Shown: positions 25,511-34,386 of the stretch, one piece after another | How the letters are laid out: every line of letters starts with the position of its first letter | Numbering within the stretch: position 1 is the first letter of the stretch | Assembly: GCF_001182725.1 (NCBI RefSeq) | Contig: NZ_CWHU01000005.1 | Span: 186,001 to 250,000, forward strand | Source of the DNA: Anaerococcus jeddahensis | GTDB taxonomy: Bacteria > Bacillota > Clostridia > Tissierellales > Peptoniphilaceae | DNA: 64,000 nt | Direction of reading: 5' to 3' | The notes under the pieces: model-generated | Told to the model about the DNA's origin: nothing | Seen by the model: only the letters and a program-made list of their open reading frames with translations | The model's database searches: none | Position numbers and translations under genes: made by a program

Positions 25511-27134
25511 AAGATTGAAAAGGATTTTTATGAAAAATTTCAAGGAAGAAATTTCTCAGTATATTCCAGGAACAAAAGTTTATGGACTTCCAAATGACTA
25601 TACTCTAAGAATTTTATACCTTCTTTTGATGTATGGTTTTTATACAGCTGTTGGTCTTGGAACTTTCGCTTTTTTGGCTTTTACCTATTTAACAAAAAAT
25701 GATGAATTTTCATATTTTACATCAGCATCATTAATAATAAGTTTGTTTGTGCTTATAGGCTCTGCTGTGGATTTAGTTTCAGATTATACTAAAAGTAAGG
25801 ACATAAATATTTTGATGACCATGCCAATAAAAGATGAAGAAATTTATTTATCAAAATTTTTGGCAATAATTTTATCAAAATTTGAAATTTTTTATTTTTA
25901 TATTTTGATGATAGGAGTCTATTTATTTAATATGGGCTTTTCTTTTATAAGATTTTTTGGACAAATAATAAACGTTTTTCCAATATTTGTAACATCAGTT
26001 GCAATTATTTCAATTCCTATAATGTTAATTATGAGATTTTCAAATATAAGAAATTACAAAACAACATTTAAATTTATAGGCTATGGATTTGCATTATTTG
26101 GACTTGGTTTTATATATTTTTATGCCTTTACAAAAGATGGAAGGTCAAGTGATTTAATTTCAAATTTGATGAAAATATTTGTAAAACATTCAGGTAAAGT
26201 TTCGTTTTTGTTTTTCCATACAAGATTATATGGAAAAAGTTTGAGCGGAAATACACTAGATTTTTTCTTGTATAGCTTTTCCTTGTATTTATATAGCTTT
26301 ATAATTTTATTTATACTTGCAAAGCTTGCATCAAAAATCTACCTTGATTCGCTTACAGGAAATGAACAGATTAAAATTCACAAAAAAAGTAAAAATATTT
26401 CCTACAAAAAATCATCAACCATCCATGCCATTTACAAAAAAGATATTAAAACAATTATAAAAAATCCAGTCTATCTTTTTCCAGTCCTATCATCAATAAT
26501 AATGCTTACAATTGTGTGGGGATTTGGGTCAAGTGGACTTTTTGAATTAATAAAAGGAGTGAATTTAAAAAACAAAGAAATATATTTATTTATAATTTTG
26601 GGATCTTTTGCCTTCAGATTTTTTGTATCAGGAAATGACATAGGAATAAATTCATCCCTATCAAGAGAAGGAAAGACTTTGTACCAAACTTTGACGCTGC
26701 CAATAAGTCCAAAAGATAATGTAATGGCAAGGGCTCTTTCAATTAATACAATAAATTTTATTATAAATTTATCTATTTGTATTGTTTTAAGCCTTATTAC
26801 AAAAATAAATATTTTGGCAAGTATTTCTATTTTTATAGGATTTAGCCTATCAAGCCTTATTTCATCATTGCAGGGTCTTTTGATGGACGCAAACGCAATA
26901 AATATCCACTGGGAAAAAGAGAGAGATCTAACAAAAGGCTCATCACAAAATATTGGATATTTTTTGATAGAAGGATTTGTCTTAATAATAGTAGGAGTCA
27001 TAACTTATATTATTTATAAATTTACAAATATTTATTTTGTATTTTTATTTGTAATGGTCTTAATAACACTAACAATAATATTTTTGTACAAAAAAGTAAT
27101 AAAAAAATACGAAAAAGGATTTTTTGACCTATAA
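25500..27134 (+). CDS. ABC transporter permease
   Basis: About 544 residues with many transmembrane segments in two halves (about 40-270 and 330-530) separated by a basic cytoplasmic loop (KIHKKSKNISYKKSS). It is the membrane partner of the ATPase just upstream. The likely start is ATG 25500, seven bases after a GGAG and overlapping the ATPase stop; ATG 25530 with AAAGGA upstream is a close alternative. It resembles large unknown-substrate permeases common in Firmicutes. It ends before a degenerate repeat tract. Confidence 0.85.
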   Translation: MKNKRLKRIFMKNFKEEISQYIPGTKVYGLPNDYTLRILYLLLMYGFYTAVGLGTFAFLAFTYLTKNDEFSYFTSASLIISLFVLIGSAVDLVSDYTKSKDINILMTMPIKDEEIYLSKFLAIILSKFEIFYFYILMIGVYLFNMGFSFIRFFGQIINVFPIFVTSVAIISIPIMLIMRFSNIRNYKTTFKFIGYGFALFGLGFIYFYAFTKDGRSSDLISNLMKIFVKHSGKVSFLFFHTRLYGKSLSGNTLDFFLYSFSLYLYSFIILFILAKLASKIYLDSLTGNEQIKIHKKSKNISYKKSSTIHAIYKKDIKTIIKNPVYLFPVLSSIIMLTIVWGFGSSGLFELIKGVNLKNKEIYLFIILGSFAFRFFVSGNDIGINSSLSREGKTLYQTLTLPISPKDNVMARALSINTINFIINLSICIVLSLITKINILASISIFIGFSLSSLISSLQGLLMDANAINIHWEKERDLTKGSSQNIGYFLIEGFVLIIVGVITYIIYKFTNIYFVFLFVMVLITLTIIFLYKKVIKKYEKGFFDL

Positions 27135-27164
27135 AAAACAAATAAAACGAAGAAATCCTATCAA

Positions 27165-27665
27165 GTATAGTCGAGAGAACTTAAGCATTTAATAAATAAA
27201 ATTTGAAATAAAAATAACTGCTAATAAAATAAATTAGAAAAAAACAAACCAAACCGAAGTAAACCCCATCTTGAGCAGATAAATATGCCTTGATTTGGCA
27301 TATTTATCCCTAAAACTAGTGCGAGAGCACGGAAAAATTTGCGAAGCAAATGGGTTTTAGTGTCGAGAGATTTCTTATTAGACTTAGCTTGTAATTAATA
27401 AAATTCGAAAATAAAAAATAATTGCTGATTTATCAAATTATAAAAATGAAAAACCAAACCGAAGTAAACCCCATATCGAGCAGATAAATATGCCTTGATT
27501 TGGCATATTTATCCCTAAAACTAGTGCGAGAGCACGGATGAATTTACGTAGTAAATGAGTTTTCATAAGCACGGAAAAAATTGCGAAGTAAACCCATCTC
27601 GAGCGAAGTCGAGAGATCTCATTATTACACCTAGCCTGTAATTTAATAAAACTTTGAAATAAATT
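27165..27665 (+). repeat. Tandem pair of a divergent subfamily of the structured repeat
   Basis: Two direct repeats about 205 bp apart, each with AAACCAAACCGAAGTAAACC, then the hairpin GATAAATATGCC/GGCATATTTATC with loop TTGATTT (27278-27308 and 27483-27513). Next come CCTAAAACTAGTGCGAGAGC and a GTGC-GAGA-GCAC tetraloop hairpin. The usual terminal repeats (CAGACTGTTGACAAAC) are absent; instead ACTTAGCTTGTAATT-like segments recur. It lies between convergent genes. Confidence 0.75.
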
Positions 27666-27701
27666 AAAAAATATTTTTTTAAAATCATATTCCAACAAAA
27701 A

Positions 27702-27727
27702 AACTTCAAGCAATTACGCTTGAAGTT
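27702..27727 (-). terminator. Intrinsic terminator of the SH3/APF-like gene
   Basis: AACTTCAAG/CTTGAAGTT stem; on the minus strand it is followed by a T run. Confidence 0.8.
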
Positions 27728-27750
27728 TTAAATTTAAAATTTATTTAATT

Positions 27751-28593
27751 TTAGTACCAACCATTGTTGTTCCAGAATGCTAAAGCATTGTCCCATGAAC
27801 CATATCTTTGAGCTACATATTGATCAGCAACTCTTTCTTGGTTAGCTGGTGAATAATCTCCATTTAAATAAGCTGAAGATAATTGATATTTTCCAATGTA
27901 TTGACCATTTCTAGCATTGTATGATCCACCAGATTCTCTTTGAGCAATAATTTGTTTAGCTGATGAATTATTAGCTGTGTATGATTGAGCTGGTGCTTGG
28001 TATGTTTGTGCTGGAGCTTGGTAAGTTTGTGCAGGTGCTTGATAATTTTGAGCTTGAGCTTGAGCTTGTGCAGCTGGAGCTTGAGCTTGTTGATTAGCGC
28101 TTGCAACTTGACCTAAAGCATTATTTACAATGTGTTGAGAAAGATCTAAAAGACTGCTGTAAACATATCCTTCTTTTCCTTCAAAAGAAACTTTTACGAA
28201 TCCATTGTTTGCTATAGATTTAACTTCAACAACATTTCCTGCTTGAAGAACTTGGTAAATTTCTGAATTTAAATTGTCAGCACTTCTTAAGTTAGCTGGG
28301 CTTACAACCTTAACTTCTTCAGTTACGTTGAATAAATCTCCATAAACAAAAGCTTCTTTTCCGTTAAAATTAATTTTTAACCAACCATTGTTATTTTCAA
28401 TAACTTCGTAAGCTTTATTGTTGTTGATTCCTCCGATAATATTTGAATCTGTACCAGCAGCTTCTCTAACGTTAACTGCATTTGCTTTGTTTGCATCTTT
28501 AACTGCAACTGCAGCTTCTGATTTATTTGATGCTGTGAAAATTGTCGGTAGTACGATTGCCGCTGCTAGAGCGTATTTTTTAAAATTTGTCAT
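27751..28593 (-). CDS. Secreted cell-wall protein with two SH3b domains and an APF/lysozyme-like C-terminal domain
   Basis: A 280-residue secreted protein. It has a signal peptide (about 1-26), SH3b domain 1 (about 33-92, NVREAAGTDSNIIGG), SH3b domain 2 (about 95-152), and a flexible Ala/Gln-rich linker with repeated QAPAQTY units (about 165-205). The C-terminal domain (about 212-280) has AKQIIAQRESGGSYNARNG and WDNALAFWNNNGWY. The last domain resembles the aggregation-promoting factor/SceD lysozyme-like fold with the catalytic Glu in RESGG. It probably binds and cleaves peptidoglycan. A WalR-like box upstream supports a cell-wall stress role. Confidence 0.85.
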   Translation of the reverse strand: MTNFKKYALAAAIVLPTIFTASNKSEAAVAVKDANKANAVNVREAAGTDSNIIGGINNNKAYEVIENNNGWLKINFNGKEAFVYGDLFNVTEEVKVVSPANLRSADNLNSEIYQVLQAGNVVEVKSIANNGFVKVSFEGKEGYVYSSLLDLSQHIVNNALGQVASANQQAQAPAAQAQAQAQNYQAPAQTYQAPAQTYQAPAQSYTANNSSAKQIIAQRESGGSYNARNGQYIGKYQLSSAYLNGDYSPANQERVADQYVAQRYGSWDNALAFWNNNGWY

Positions 28594-28680
28594 AATGATT
28601 ACTCCTTATATGTAATTTTTTAATTTATTGTAACTATTAACTAGTTATTTTCTAAAATTATTTTCTATTTCGTAACAATA

Positions 28681-28697
28681 GTTACAAAATATTTACA
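28681..28697 (-). promoter_or_regulatory. Candidate WalR (YycF) box
   Basis: On the minus strand the sequence is TGTAAA-TATTT-TGTAAC, an exact fit to the known TGTWAH-N5-TGTWAH site. It is about 90 bp upstream of the wall-hydrolase-like gene start. A likely -10 on that strand (TACAAT) lies between it and the gene. Confidence 0.6.
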
Positions 28698-28835
28698 ACT
28701 CGTTTTTACAAGCATTATAATATCTTATGATTGTGTAGAAAATATGAAGAAAAATAAAAAAATTTAAATTTCTAAATTTTTCTTATAGTATTTTTTTTGT
28801 TATAATAGATGAATACGAAAAGGAGAGGATAGATA

Positions 28836-29870
28836 ATGGGATTTGTAAAAGCTGAAAATTTTTCTGATAAGGAGCTTTTAAAATTTTTAAAAGATGACGC
28901 ATACAACGAATGTCTGGCGAAAAAAGCTGATGCTGTAAGACAAGAAATTTATGGAAAAGATGTTTTTGTCAGAGGCCTCATTGAATTTACAAATTATTGC
29001 AAAAATAATTGCTATTATTGTGGGATAAGAAAATCAAATTCAAATGTAAAAAGATATAGGCTTTCTTTTGATGAAATTATTATGTGTGCAAAAATTGGTT
29101 ACAAATTAGGTTACAGAACTTTCGTACTCCAAGGTGGGGAAGATTTAACTTATAAAGATGAAGATATTTGTAAAATTGTAGAAGAAATAAAAAAAATTCA
29201 TCCTGATTGTGCCATTACCTTATCTATTGGAGAAAGATCAAAAAAATCTTACAAGTCATTTTTTGAAGCTGGCGCAGATAGGTTTTTATTAAGAGAAGAA
29301 ACTTCAAACAAAGATCATTATTATAAAATCCATCCTAAAGAAATGTCTTTTGAAAATAGAAGAAGAGCTCTTTTTGATTTAAAAGAAATTGGTTTTCAAG
29401 TTGGGGGAGGCTTTATGGTGGGATCTCCTTATCAAACAGATGAAGATTTAATTTCAGATTTGAGATTTTTACAAAAATTAAAACCGGACATGATAGGAAT
29501 AGGCCCATATTTATCCCAGCACGATACTCCATTTAAAAATATGGAAAATGGATCCTACAAAAAAACTTTAAGACTTGTTTCTATCTTAAGATTAATGTTT
29601 CCTTATTGTTTGATTCCAGCAACAACCGCTCTTGGAACGATAAATCCCTTTGGAAGGGAAGAAGGCCTAAAGGCGGGAGCAAATGTCCTAATGCCAAATT
29701 TGTCCCCAACATCTTATAGAGAACTTTATTCCTTATATGATAATAAAATTTGCACGGGAGATGAGGCGGCAGAATGTAGAAATTGTTTGGAACTAAGAAT
29801 AAAAAAAGCAGGTTACAATATAGTAACCCACAGGGGAGATGTTTCTTCTTATAAAAAAATGTATGAATAA
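28836..29870 (+). CDS. hydE: [FeFe]-hydrogenase H-cluster radical SAM maturase HydE
   Basis: A 344-residue radical SAM enzyme of the HydE/BioB-like group. The cluster motif is TNYCKNNCYYCGIR (CxxxCxxC, about residues 50-57), followed by LQGGEDLTY. Conserved downstream segments are GERS and VGGGFMVGSPYQT. HydE acts in building the H-cluster dithiolate bridge/diiron unit of [FeFe] hydrogenase, together with HydF and HydG, which are not in this window. A TATAAT -10 box lies near 28801. It is a single gene. Confidence 0.88.
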   Translation: MGFVKAENFSDKELLKFLKDDAYNECLAKKADAVRQEIYGKDVFVRGLIEFTNYCKNNCYYCGIRKSNSNVKRYRLSFDEIIMCAKIGYKLGYRTFVLQGGEDLTYKDEDICKIVEEIKKIHPDCAITLSIGERSKKSYKSFFEAGADRFLLREETSNKDHYYKIHPKEMSFENRRRALFDLKEIGFQVGGGFMVGSPYQTDEDLISDLRFLQKLKPDMIGIGPYLSQHDTPFKNMENGSYKKTLRLVSILRLMFPYCLIPATTALGTINPFGREEGLKAGANVLMPNLSPTSYRELYSLYDNKICTGDEAAECRNCLELRIKKAGYNIVTHRGDVSSYKKMYE

Positions 29871-29871
29871 A

Positions 29872-29886
29872 GGCTCTTTACGAGCC
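29872..29886. terminator. Terminator hairpin, left copy flanking repeat copy 3
   Basis: GGCTC/GAGCC stem, loop TTTAC, just after the hydE stop codon; minus-strand T run on its left. Confidence 0.65.
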
Positions 29887-29887
29887 C

Positions 29888-30141
29888 TAGACTGTTGACA
29901 AACTAAAGAAATTCCATTTCGACCGAACGTAGTGAGCGGAGAAATCTCATGAGATCTCCCCATGCGTTCGTTTCACTCACACTAAAACACGTTTGCTTAG
30001 CAAATGTCTCCGTGCTTTCGCACTTAATTTTAGGGATAAATGTGCAAAATCAATGCACATTTATCTAGTCGAGATGGTACGTAGCGTAATTTTTATCTTA
30101 AAATAAAATATTATCTACATTCATACTTTGTCTACGCTCTG
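29888..30141 (-). repeat. Terminator-nested structured repeat, copy 3
   Basis: About 254 bp; the left end AGACTGTTGACAAACT and right end ACTTTGTCTACGCTCTG are the inverted repeats. On the minus strand the heptaloop hairpin is GATAAATGTGCA/TGCACATTTATC around TTGATTT, and the tetraloop hairpin is AGTGC-GAAA-GCAC (a GNRA loop). The conserved palindromic block is present. It lies between convergent genes and is flanked by two related hairpins. Confidence 0.85.
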
Positions 30142-30158
30142 AGGCTCTTTATAAGCCT
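30142..30158. terminator. Terminator hairpin, right copy flanking repeat copy 3
   Basis: AGGCT/AGCCT stem with loop CTTTATA followed by T residues; adjacent to the stop of the convergent phosphatase gene. Confidence 0.65.
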
Positions 30159-30159
30159 T

Positions 30160-30954
30160 TTAAATTTCTATTATTTTTTCTTCTTTATTTTCAAAATATG
30201 AAATATGGTCAAAGCCTATCTCTTTTAAGTGTTTTATTCCTTCATCAATTTTGTAGGAAATTGTATCTGGAAAATGGGAATCTGAACCTAGAGTTATTGT
30301 TTTTCCTCCAAGATTTTTGTATTTTTCTAAAATTTTATCTTTTGGGTTAGCATGTGTTAAATTATTTCTAAATCCTGCTGTATTATATTCAAAACCTCTT
30401 TTTGTTTTTATTAATTCTTTTAAAATTTCTTCTATCAAGTCCTCATAAAATGAAAAATCTGGTATTACTGATTTATCTTCAAGGTATCTATCAATATAAT
30501 CAATATGGCCCAAAACTGAGAAGTTTTTGCAGGATCTTACAGAATCTAGCATATACTTATAATATTTTCTATAATAATATTCTGGATTTTTTTCTATATT
30601 TTTTCTATTTGACCAAACATCTTCAAATTTAACTGCATGGATTGATCCAATTACAAAATCAAAGGGATTTTTTTCAATAAATTCATTTATTTTATCCGCA
30701 TTTTCATAGGCTATACCTACTTCAATACCTGCTAAAATTTTAATTTTATTTTTATATTTTTCCCTAAGCATATATATAGTAGAGAAATATTTTTCAAGGT
30801 CAAAGGATATATCTCTAGAATTTTGGCAAAAATTGTCCATATGGTCTGTAAAGGCCATTATTTTTATATTATTTTTTATGGCTGATTTTATATTTTCTTC
30901 TGGATTTGTGTTTGAATCAAAAGAAAAATTTGAGTGTAAATGTAAGTCTTGCAT
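30160..30954 (-). CDS. PHP-family histidinol-phosphatase (HisK/HisJ-like)
   Basis: A 264-residue metal-dependent phosphatase of the PHP family. All expected metal-ligand segments are present in order: DLHLHSNFSFD, MAFTDHMD, GIEVGI, GSIHAV, GHIDYIDRY and GSDSHFPD. The family hydrolyses histidinol phosphate in histidine synthesis, or related phosphoesters. No his gene is nearby, so the physiological substrate is uncertain. It is a single gene divergent from the surface protein gene at 31089. Confidence 0.85.
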   Translation of the reverse strand: MQDLHLHSNFSFDSNTNPEENIKSAIKNNIKIMAFTDHMDNFCQNSRDISFDLEKYFSTIYMLREKYKNKIKILAGIEVGIAYENADKINEFIEKNPFDFVIGSIHAVKFEDVWSNRKNIEKNPEYYYRKYYKYMLDSVRSCKNFSVLGHIDYIDRYLEDKSVIPDFSFYEDLIEEILKELIKTKRGFEYNTAGFRNNLTHANPKDKILEKYKNLGGKTITLGSDSHFPDTISYKIDEGIKHLKEIGFDHISYFENKEEKIIEI

Positions 30955-31088
30955 ATTATTCCTTTCTTTTTTATTCTTTCTTCATATATGATAACATATA
31001 TTTTCTTTAAGATAAATTTGATAAAAACTACAATTTTTTTAAAAATTTTGATATAATAATTATTGAAGTTAAACAGGAGAGGGGAATT

Positions 31089-32345
31089 ATGAAAAAAAAT
31101 AGTAAAATTTTAATTTTGGGACTTGGATTATCTTTGGCATTCGCTCCAATCAATAGCCTGGTTTCAAGTAATATTAATGTAGCTTATGCTGTAGAAGAAA
31201 ATACTGAAAAAGAAGAAATAACATTAGAAGAATATATAGATCAAGCTAAGAAATTTATGGATTCTGATGTTTTTAAAAAATTTGAAAAAGACGATCAAGA
31301 TAATTATAAAGAATTATTAGAAAATTTGTCTGTAGAAAATTTAGAAAAAGAAAAATCAGATGAAATTGTTAAAGAAATAGAAAAAATAAAATTATCCTAT
31401 GAGTATAATGAATTAAAGGACGAAGTTTTAAAATTAAATGTTGCTTCCTTGTCTGATGATTTGAAGAAAGAAGTTAAAGCTTACAAAGATTCAGATGAAA
31501 CTTATAAAGATTACGAAACACAAATAAATAAGCTCAAGACTATCAAATCAAATATTGAAAATTACAATAAAGAATTAGCTGAATCTAAAAAGATTTTAAA
31601 AGAAGGTCTAGATAAATATAAAAACTCTGGTCTTGATTTAAAAGCAGAAAAAGCAGTTTTAGATGATGAAAAATCAAAGCTTGATGATATAGAAAAAGCA
31701 ATCAATAGTTTGAATAAAAAAGTTGAAGATTATAATGCAAAAGTTAAGGAAGAAAATAGACTTAAAAATCTTTCAAAGCTTAGAGATATAATTGACGAAG
31801 AAGAAAGTGTAAAAAACTCTTATCTTTACAAAAAAGCAGGCAAAGAATTAAAAGAAAAATTTGATGCTAGCTTAGAAAATGCGAAATCTGCTTATAAAAA
31901 TCTTGAAAAAAAAGAAGAAGTTAATAATGTAGATGATTTGGTTAGTGTTTATAATTCATCTAAAAGTAATCTTGACGGAAATAAATTTGTAGATGAACAT
32001 AAAAAACTCATTGAATATTTTGATAAAAATAAAGATAAATTATCAGGCGAAGATCAAGAAAAATTTGCTAAATTAATAAATGAATTGCCTAACAAGGAAG
32101 ATTCTAATCTAGAAAGTATAAGTAAATTAAAATCTGAAATTGAAAAAGCTATAGAAGAAAATCAAAAACAAGGCAAATTAAACAAGGTAACAAGACAAGT
32201 TGCAGTTCCAAAAGGAACTGGAACAAAGAAAAGCCGTTCTTTTGTAAGAACAGGAGTAAAATCTGTAGGAATTGTTCTTGTAGTTTTAATCCTTGCAGGA
32301 ATTGCATATTTCTTTGCAACAAAGAAAAGTAAAAATAATAAATAA
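31089..32345 (+). CDS. Coiled-coil surface protein with C-terminal membrane anchor
   Basis: A 418-residue secreted protein. A signal peptide (about 1-33, cleavage near AYA-VE) precedes a long, highly charged, mainly helical ectodomain rich in Lys/Glu (about 35-360) with coiled-coil character. A C-terminal hydrophobic helix (IVLVVLILAGIAYFFAT) and a basic tail KKSKNNK follow. There is no LPXTG; a VRTGV sequence lies just before the helix and might be a weak variant of the VPTGL/TPTGL motifs of the pilus genes. It could be sortase-anchored or simply membrane-bound. No domain family recognised. A TATAAT -10 lies near 31052. Confidence 0.75.
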   Translation: MKKNSKILILGLGLSLAFAPINSLVSSNINVAYAVEENTEKEEITLEEYIDQAKKFMDSDVFKKFEKDDQDNYKELLENLSVENLEKEKSDEIVKEIEKIKLSYEYNELKDEVLKLNVASLSDDLKKEVKAYKDSDETYKDYETQINKLKTIKSNIENYNKELAESKKILKEGLDKYKNSGLDLKAEKAVLDDEKSKLDDIEKAINSLNKKVEDYNAKVKEENRLKNLSKLRDIIDEEESVKNSYLYKKAGKELKEKFDASLENAKSAYKNLEKKEEVNNVDDLVSVYNSSKSNLDGNKFVDEHKKLIEYFDKNKDKLSGEDQEKFAKLINELPNKEDSNLESISKLKSEIEKAIEENQKQGKLNKVTRQVAVPKGTGTKKSRSFVRTGVKSVGIVLVVLILAGIAYFFATKKSKNNK

Positions 32346-32349
32346 AAAA

Positions 32350-32374
32350 AATCTTCAAGCAAAACTTGAAGATT
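32350..32374. terminator. Bidirectional intrinsic terminator
   Basis: AATCTTCAAG/CTTGAAGATT stem with an A-tract on the left and T-tract on the right, shared by the convergent surface-protein and FBPase genes. It shows what an uninterrupted terminator of this genome looks like. Confidence 0.88.
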
Positions 32375-32378
32375 TTTT

Positions 32379-34307
32379 TTATTTATTTGAAATATTTTTC
32401 CCATTATCAATCAGATCGAGAGTCTCTTTTAAAACTTCTATTCTTGTCCTAATTGTTTCACCCTCGTCTGTGTCTTTTATTAGCATTCTTGGAATTAGTT
32501 TTTCAGTTTCATAAATTTTTGGGGTGTAGGCTCCCATATTATCCCTAATATGTGAATAGGAAACGTGCTCGGCAAGGGCAACGTGGTGGGAGTTATACAT
32601 CAAAGTATAGCCTGCAATGCCTGTCTTTTTTTGGTAGGTTTTTGAAATTCCACCGTCAATTACATACAATTTTCCATTTGCCCTTACAGGTTTTTTGCCT
32701 TCTTTGACCTTAACTGGAACGTGGCCGTTTATAATTCTTCTTCTTTCGCATTTTAAATCAAATTCATCCAAAATTTTATCGCAAATTTCTTCTTTTTTGT
32801 TTAAATCATAATAAGGATTCATTTTTTCATATTTTAAGCTCTTATCATCGACTAATAAATTTTCGAAATATGAATATTGACTTTTGCCAAAAATTGGAGA
32901 TTTTTTGCCACAAACCAAATACCAGCAAACATCTTGGGCAAATTCTTTTTCCTTTGGATTTTTTGAAAAATAAGCATCTCTTGCAAGCTTATCAAAAATA
33001 TCAAGCATTGCACGGCCCTTGTAGGATTTTCCTTTGATTTTTACTTCTTGGAAATTTCCATCCTCATCCATTGGTATACAACCGTGAAATAAGAGAGACC
33101 CATTGGATTTTTTATACATTGCTCCGTTTGTATACATAAATTTGATGTGCTTATTTAAAAGAAGATTTTTTGAAAATTCTTTTTGGAGGGTATTAATTAT
33201 AAATTCTTCCTCGTAGCTTAATTTACTAGGATCTTTTGGGTCTATAGTTGGGAAATTTGTATCAAGGAGTTTTGCTCCTTTATAGGCCATGTCATCAAAA
33301 TTAATGTGTTTTAAAGCATCTCTATCATCCATATTAAATTCTGGATTTCTTTCAAGAAGTTTACTATCTAGTTTAAACCTAATGATGCTCATGGCCTTAA
33401 ACATTTTTGCAGCAACATCCTTGTTGACCTTATCGTAAATATTCTCTTCAAAAATTTTTGGCATAAATCTCTCACAAGGATCATCCCTATAAGTTTTCAT
33501 AGAAAATTCATAAAGTGGCCTTAAATTTATTCCATAACCTTCTTCTATAAAGTCAAAATTGTTGTAGGAAAAAGCATTACAAAGGCAAGCTGCAATCAAA
33601 GCCTTGTTTCCACTTACAGCTCCCATCCAGGCAAGATCGTGATTTCCCCATTGAATATCAACATTAGGAAAGGCAATCAACTCATCCATAATAACATGAG
33701 GCTCAGGACCTCTGTCGTAAATATCCCCAACTATGTGGAGGCTATCGACAGAAATTCTTTGGATTAGGGAAGATAAAACAATAATAAAATCATCGGCAGC
33801 CTTATATCTAATGATATTTTCAATTATTTTTTCATAATAAAGTTTTTTATTAAATTCAGAATCATTGGTATACAAAAGCTCATCGATAATTTCCTTATAA
33901 TTTGTAGGAAATTTTTCTTTTACCGTATCTTTTGGATATTTGGTAGAAACAAACCTAAACAAATTAACAAGCCTGTGAATATTGATTGTGTACCAATCAT
34001 CATCAATAATATTTTCTTCCTTTAATCTTACAAGCTCAATTTCAGGATTATAAATTAAACTTGCAAGATCGTCTTGATCTTTTTTAATAAGAGTATCACC
34101 AAAATATTGGCTAGTTTTATCCCTAATATTACCAGCAGCTGACCTTAAAAGATGAACAAAAGCCTTGGCTTCCCCGTGAAGATCAGAAAAAAAGTACTCA
34201 GTTCCCTTTGGAAGATATAATTTTGCGTTTAAACCAATTAATTCATCAACCAAATGAGTCCTACTTGGATAATTTTCTCTAAGAAGATTTAAATATTTTT
34301 CGTTCAT
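32379..34307 (-). CDS. fbp: Class III fructose-1,6-bisphosphatase
   Basis: A 642-residue enzyme of the Firmicutes-specific class III FBPases, which have a metallophosphoesterase core. Visible motifs are YFFSDLHGEAKAF (metal site), HIVGDIYDRGPEPH, IQWGNHDLAWMG and INGHVPVK, and the length is typical for the class. It converts fructose-1,6-bisphosphate to fructose-6-phosphate in gluconeogenesis. It is transcribed on its own; the gene upstream on the same strand is separated by a terminator. Confidence 0.93.
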   Translation of the reverse strand: MNEKYLNLLRENYPSRTHLVDELIGLNAKLYLPKGTEYFFSDLHGEAKAFVHLLRSAAGNIRDKTSQYFGDTLIKKDQDDLASLIYNPEIELVRLKEENIIDDDWYTINIHRLVNLFRFVSTKYPKDTVKEKFPTNYKEIIDELLYTNDSEFNKKLYYEKIIENIIRYKAADDFIIVLSSLIQRISVDSLHIVGDIYDRGPEPHVIMDELIAFPNVDIQWGNHDLAWMGAVSGNKALIAACLCNAFSYNNFDFIEEGYGINLRPLYEFSMKTYRDDPCERFMPKIFEENIYDKVNKDVAAKMFKAMSIIRFKLDSKLLERNPEFNMDDRDALKHINFDDMAYKGAKLLDTNFPTIDPKDPSKLSYEEEFIINTLQKEFSKNLLLNKHIKFMYTNGAMYKKSNGSLLFHGCIPMDEDGNFQEVKIKGKSYKGRAMLDIFDKLARDAYFSKNPKEKEFAQDVCWYLVCGKKSPIFGKSQYSYFENLLVDDKSLKYEKMNPYYDLNKKEEICDKILDEFDLKCERRRIINGHVPVKVKEGKKPVRANGKLYVIDGGISKTYQKKTGIAGYTLMYNSHHVALAEHVSYSHIRDNMGAYTPKIYETEKLIPRMLIKDTDEGETIRTRIEVLKETLDLIDNGKNISNK

Positions 34308-34336
34308 AAAAACCCTTTCATAATAATTTCAAAAAA

Positions 34337-34357
34337 AAGTAAGGCTTAGGCTTACTT
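34337..34357 (-). terminator. Intrinsic terminator between membrane protein and FBPase
   Basis: AAGTAAG/CTTACTT stem; eight T residues follow on the minus strand. Confidence 0.8.
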
Positions 34358-34386
34358 TTCTATTGTAACTTTTTTATTAAATTTAC

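Noticed and set aside
27165..27665. CRISPR array
   Set aside because: Two repeats only, about 205 bp apart, with internal hairpins shared with dispersed elements; no short regular spacers and no cas genes in the window.
28020..28110. DNA tandem repeat in the wall-protein gene
   Set aside because: It is the coding sequence of the Ala/Gln-rich QAPAQTY linker and needs no separate explanation.
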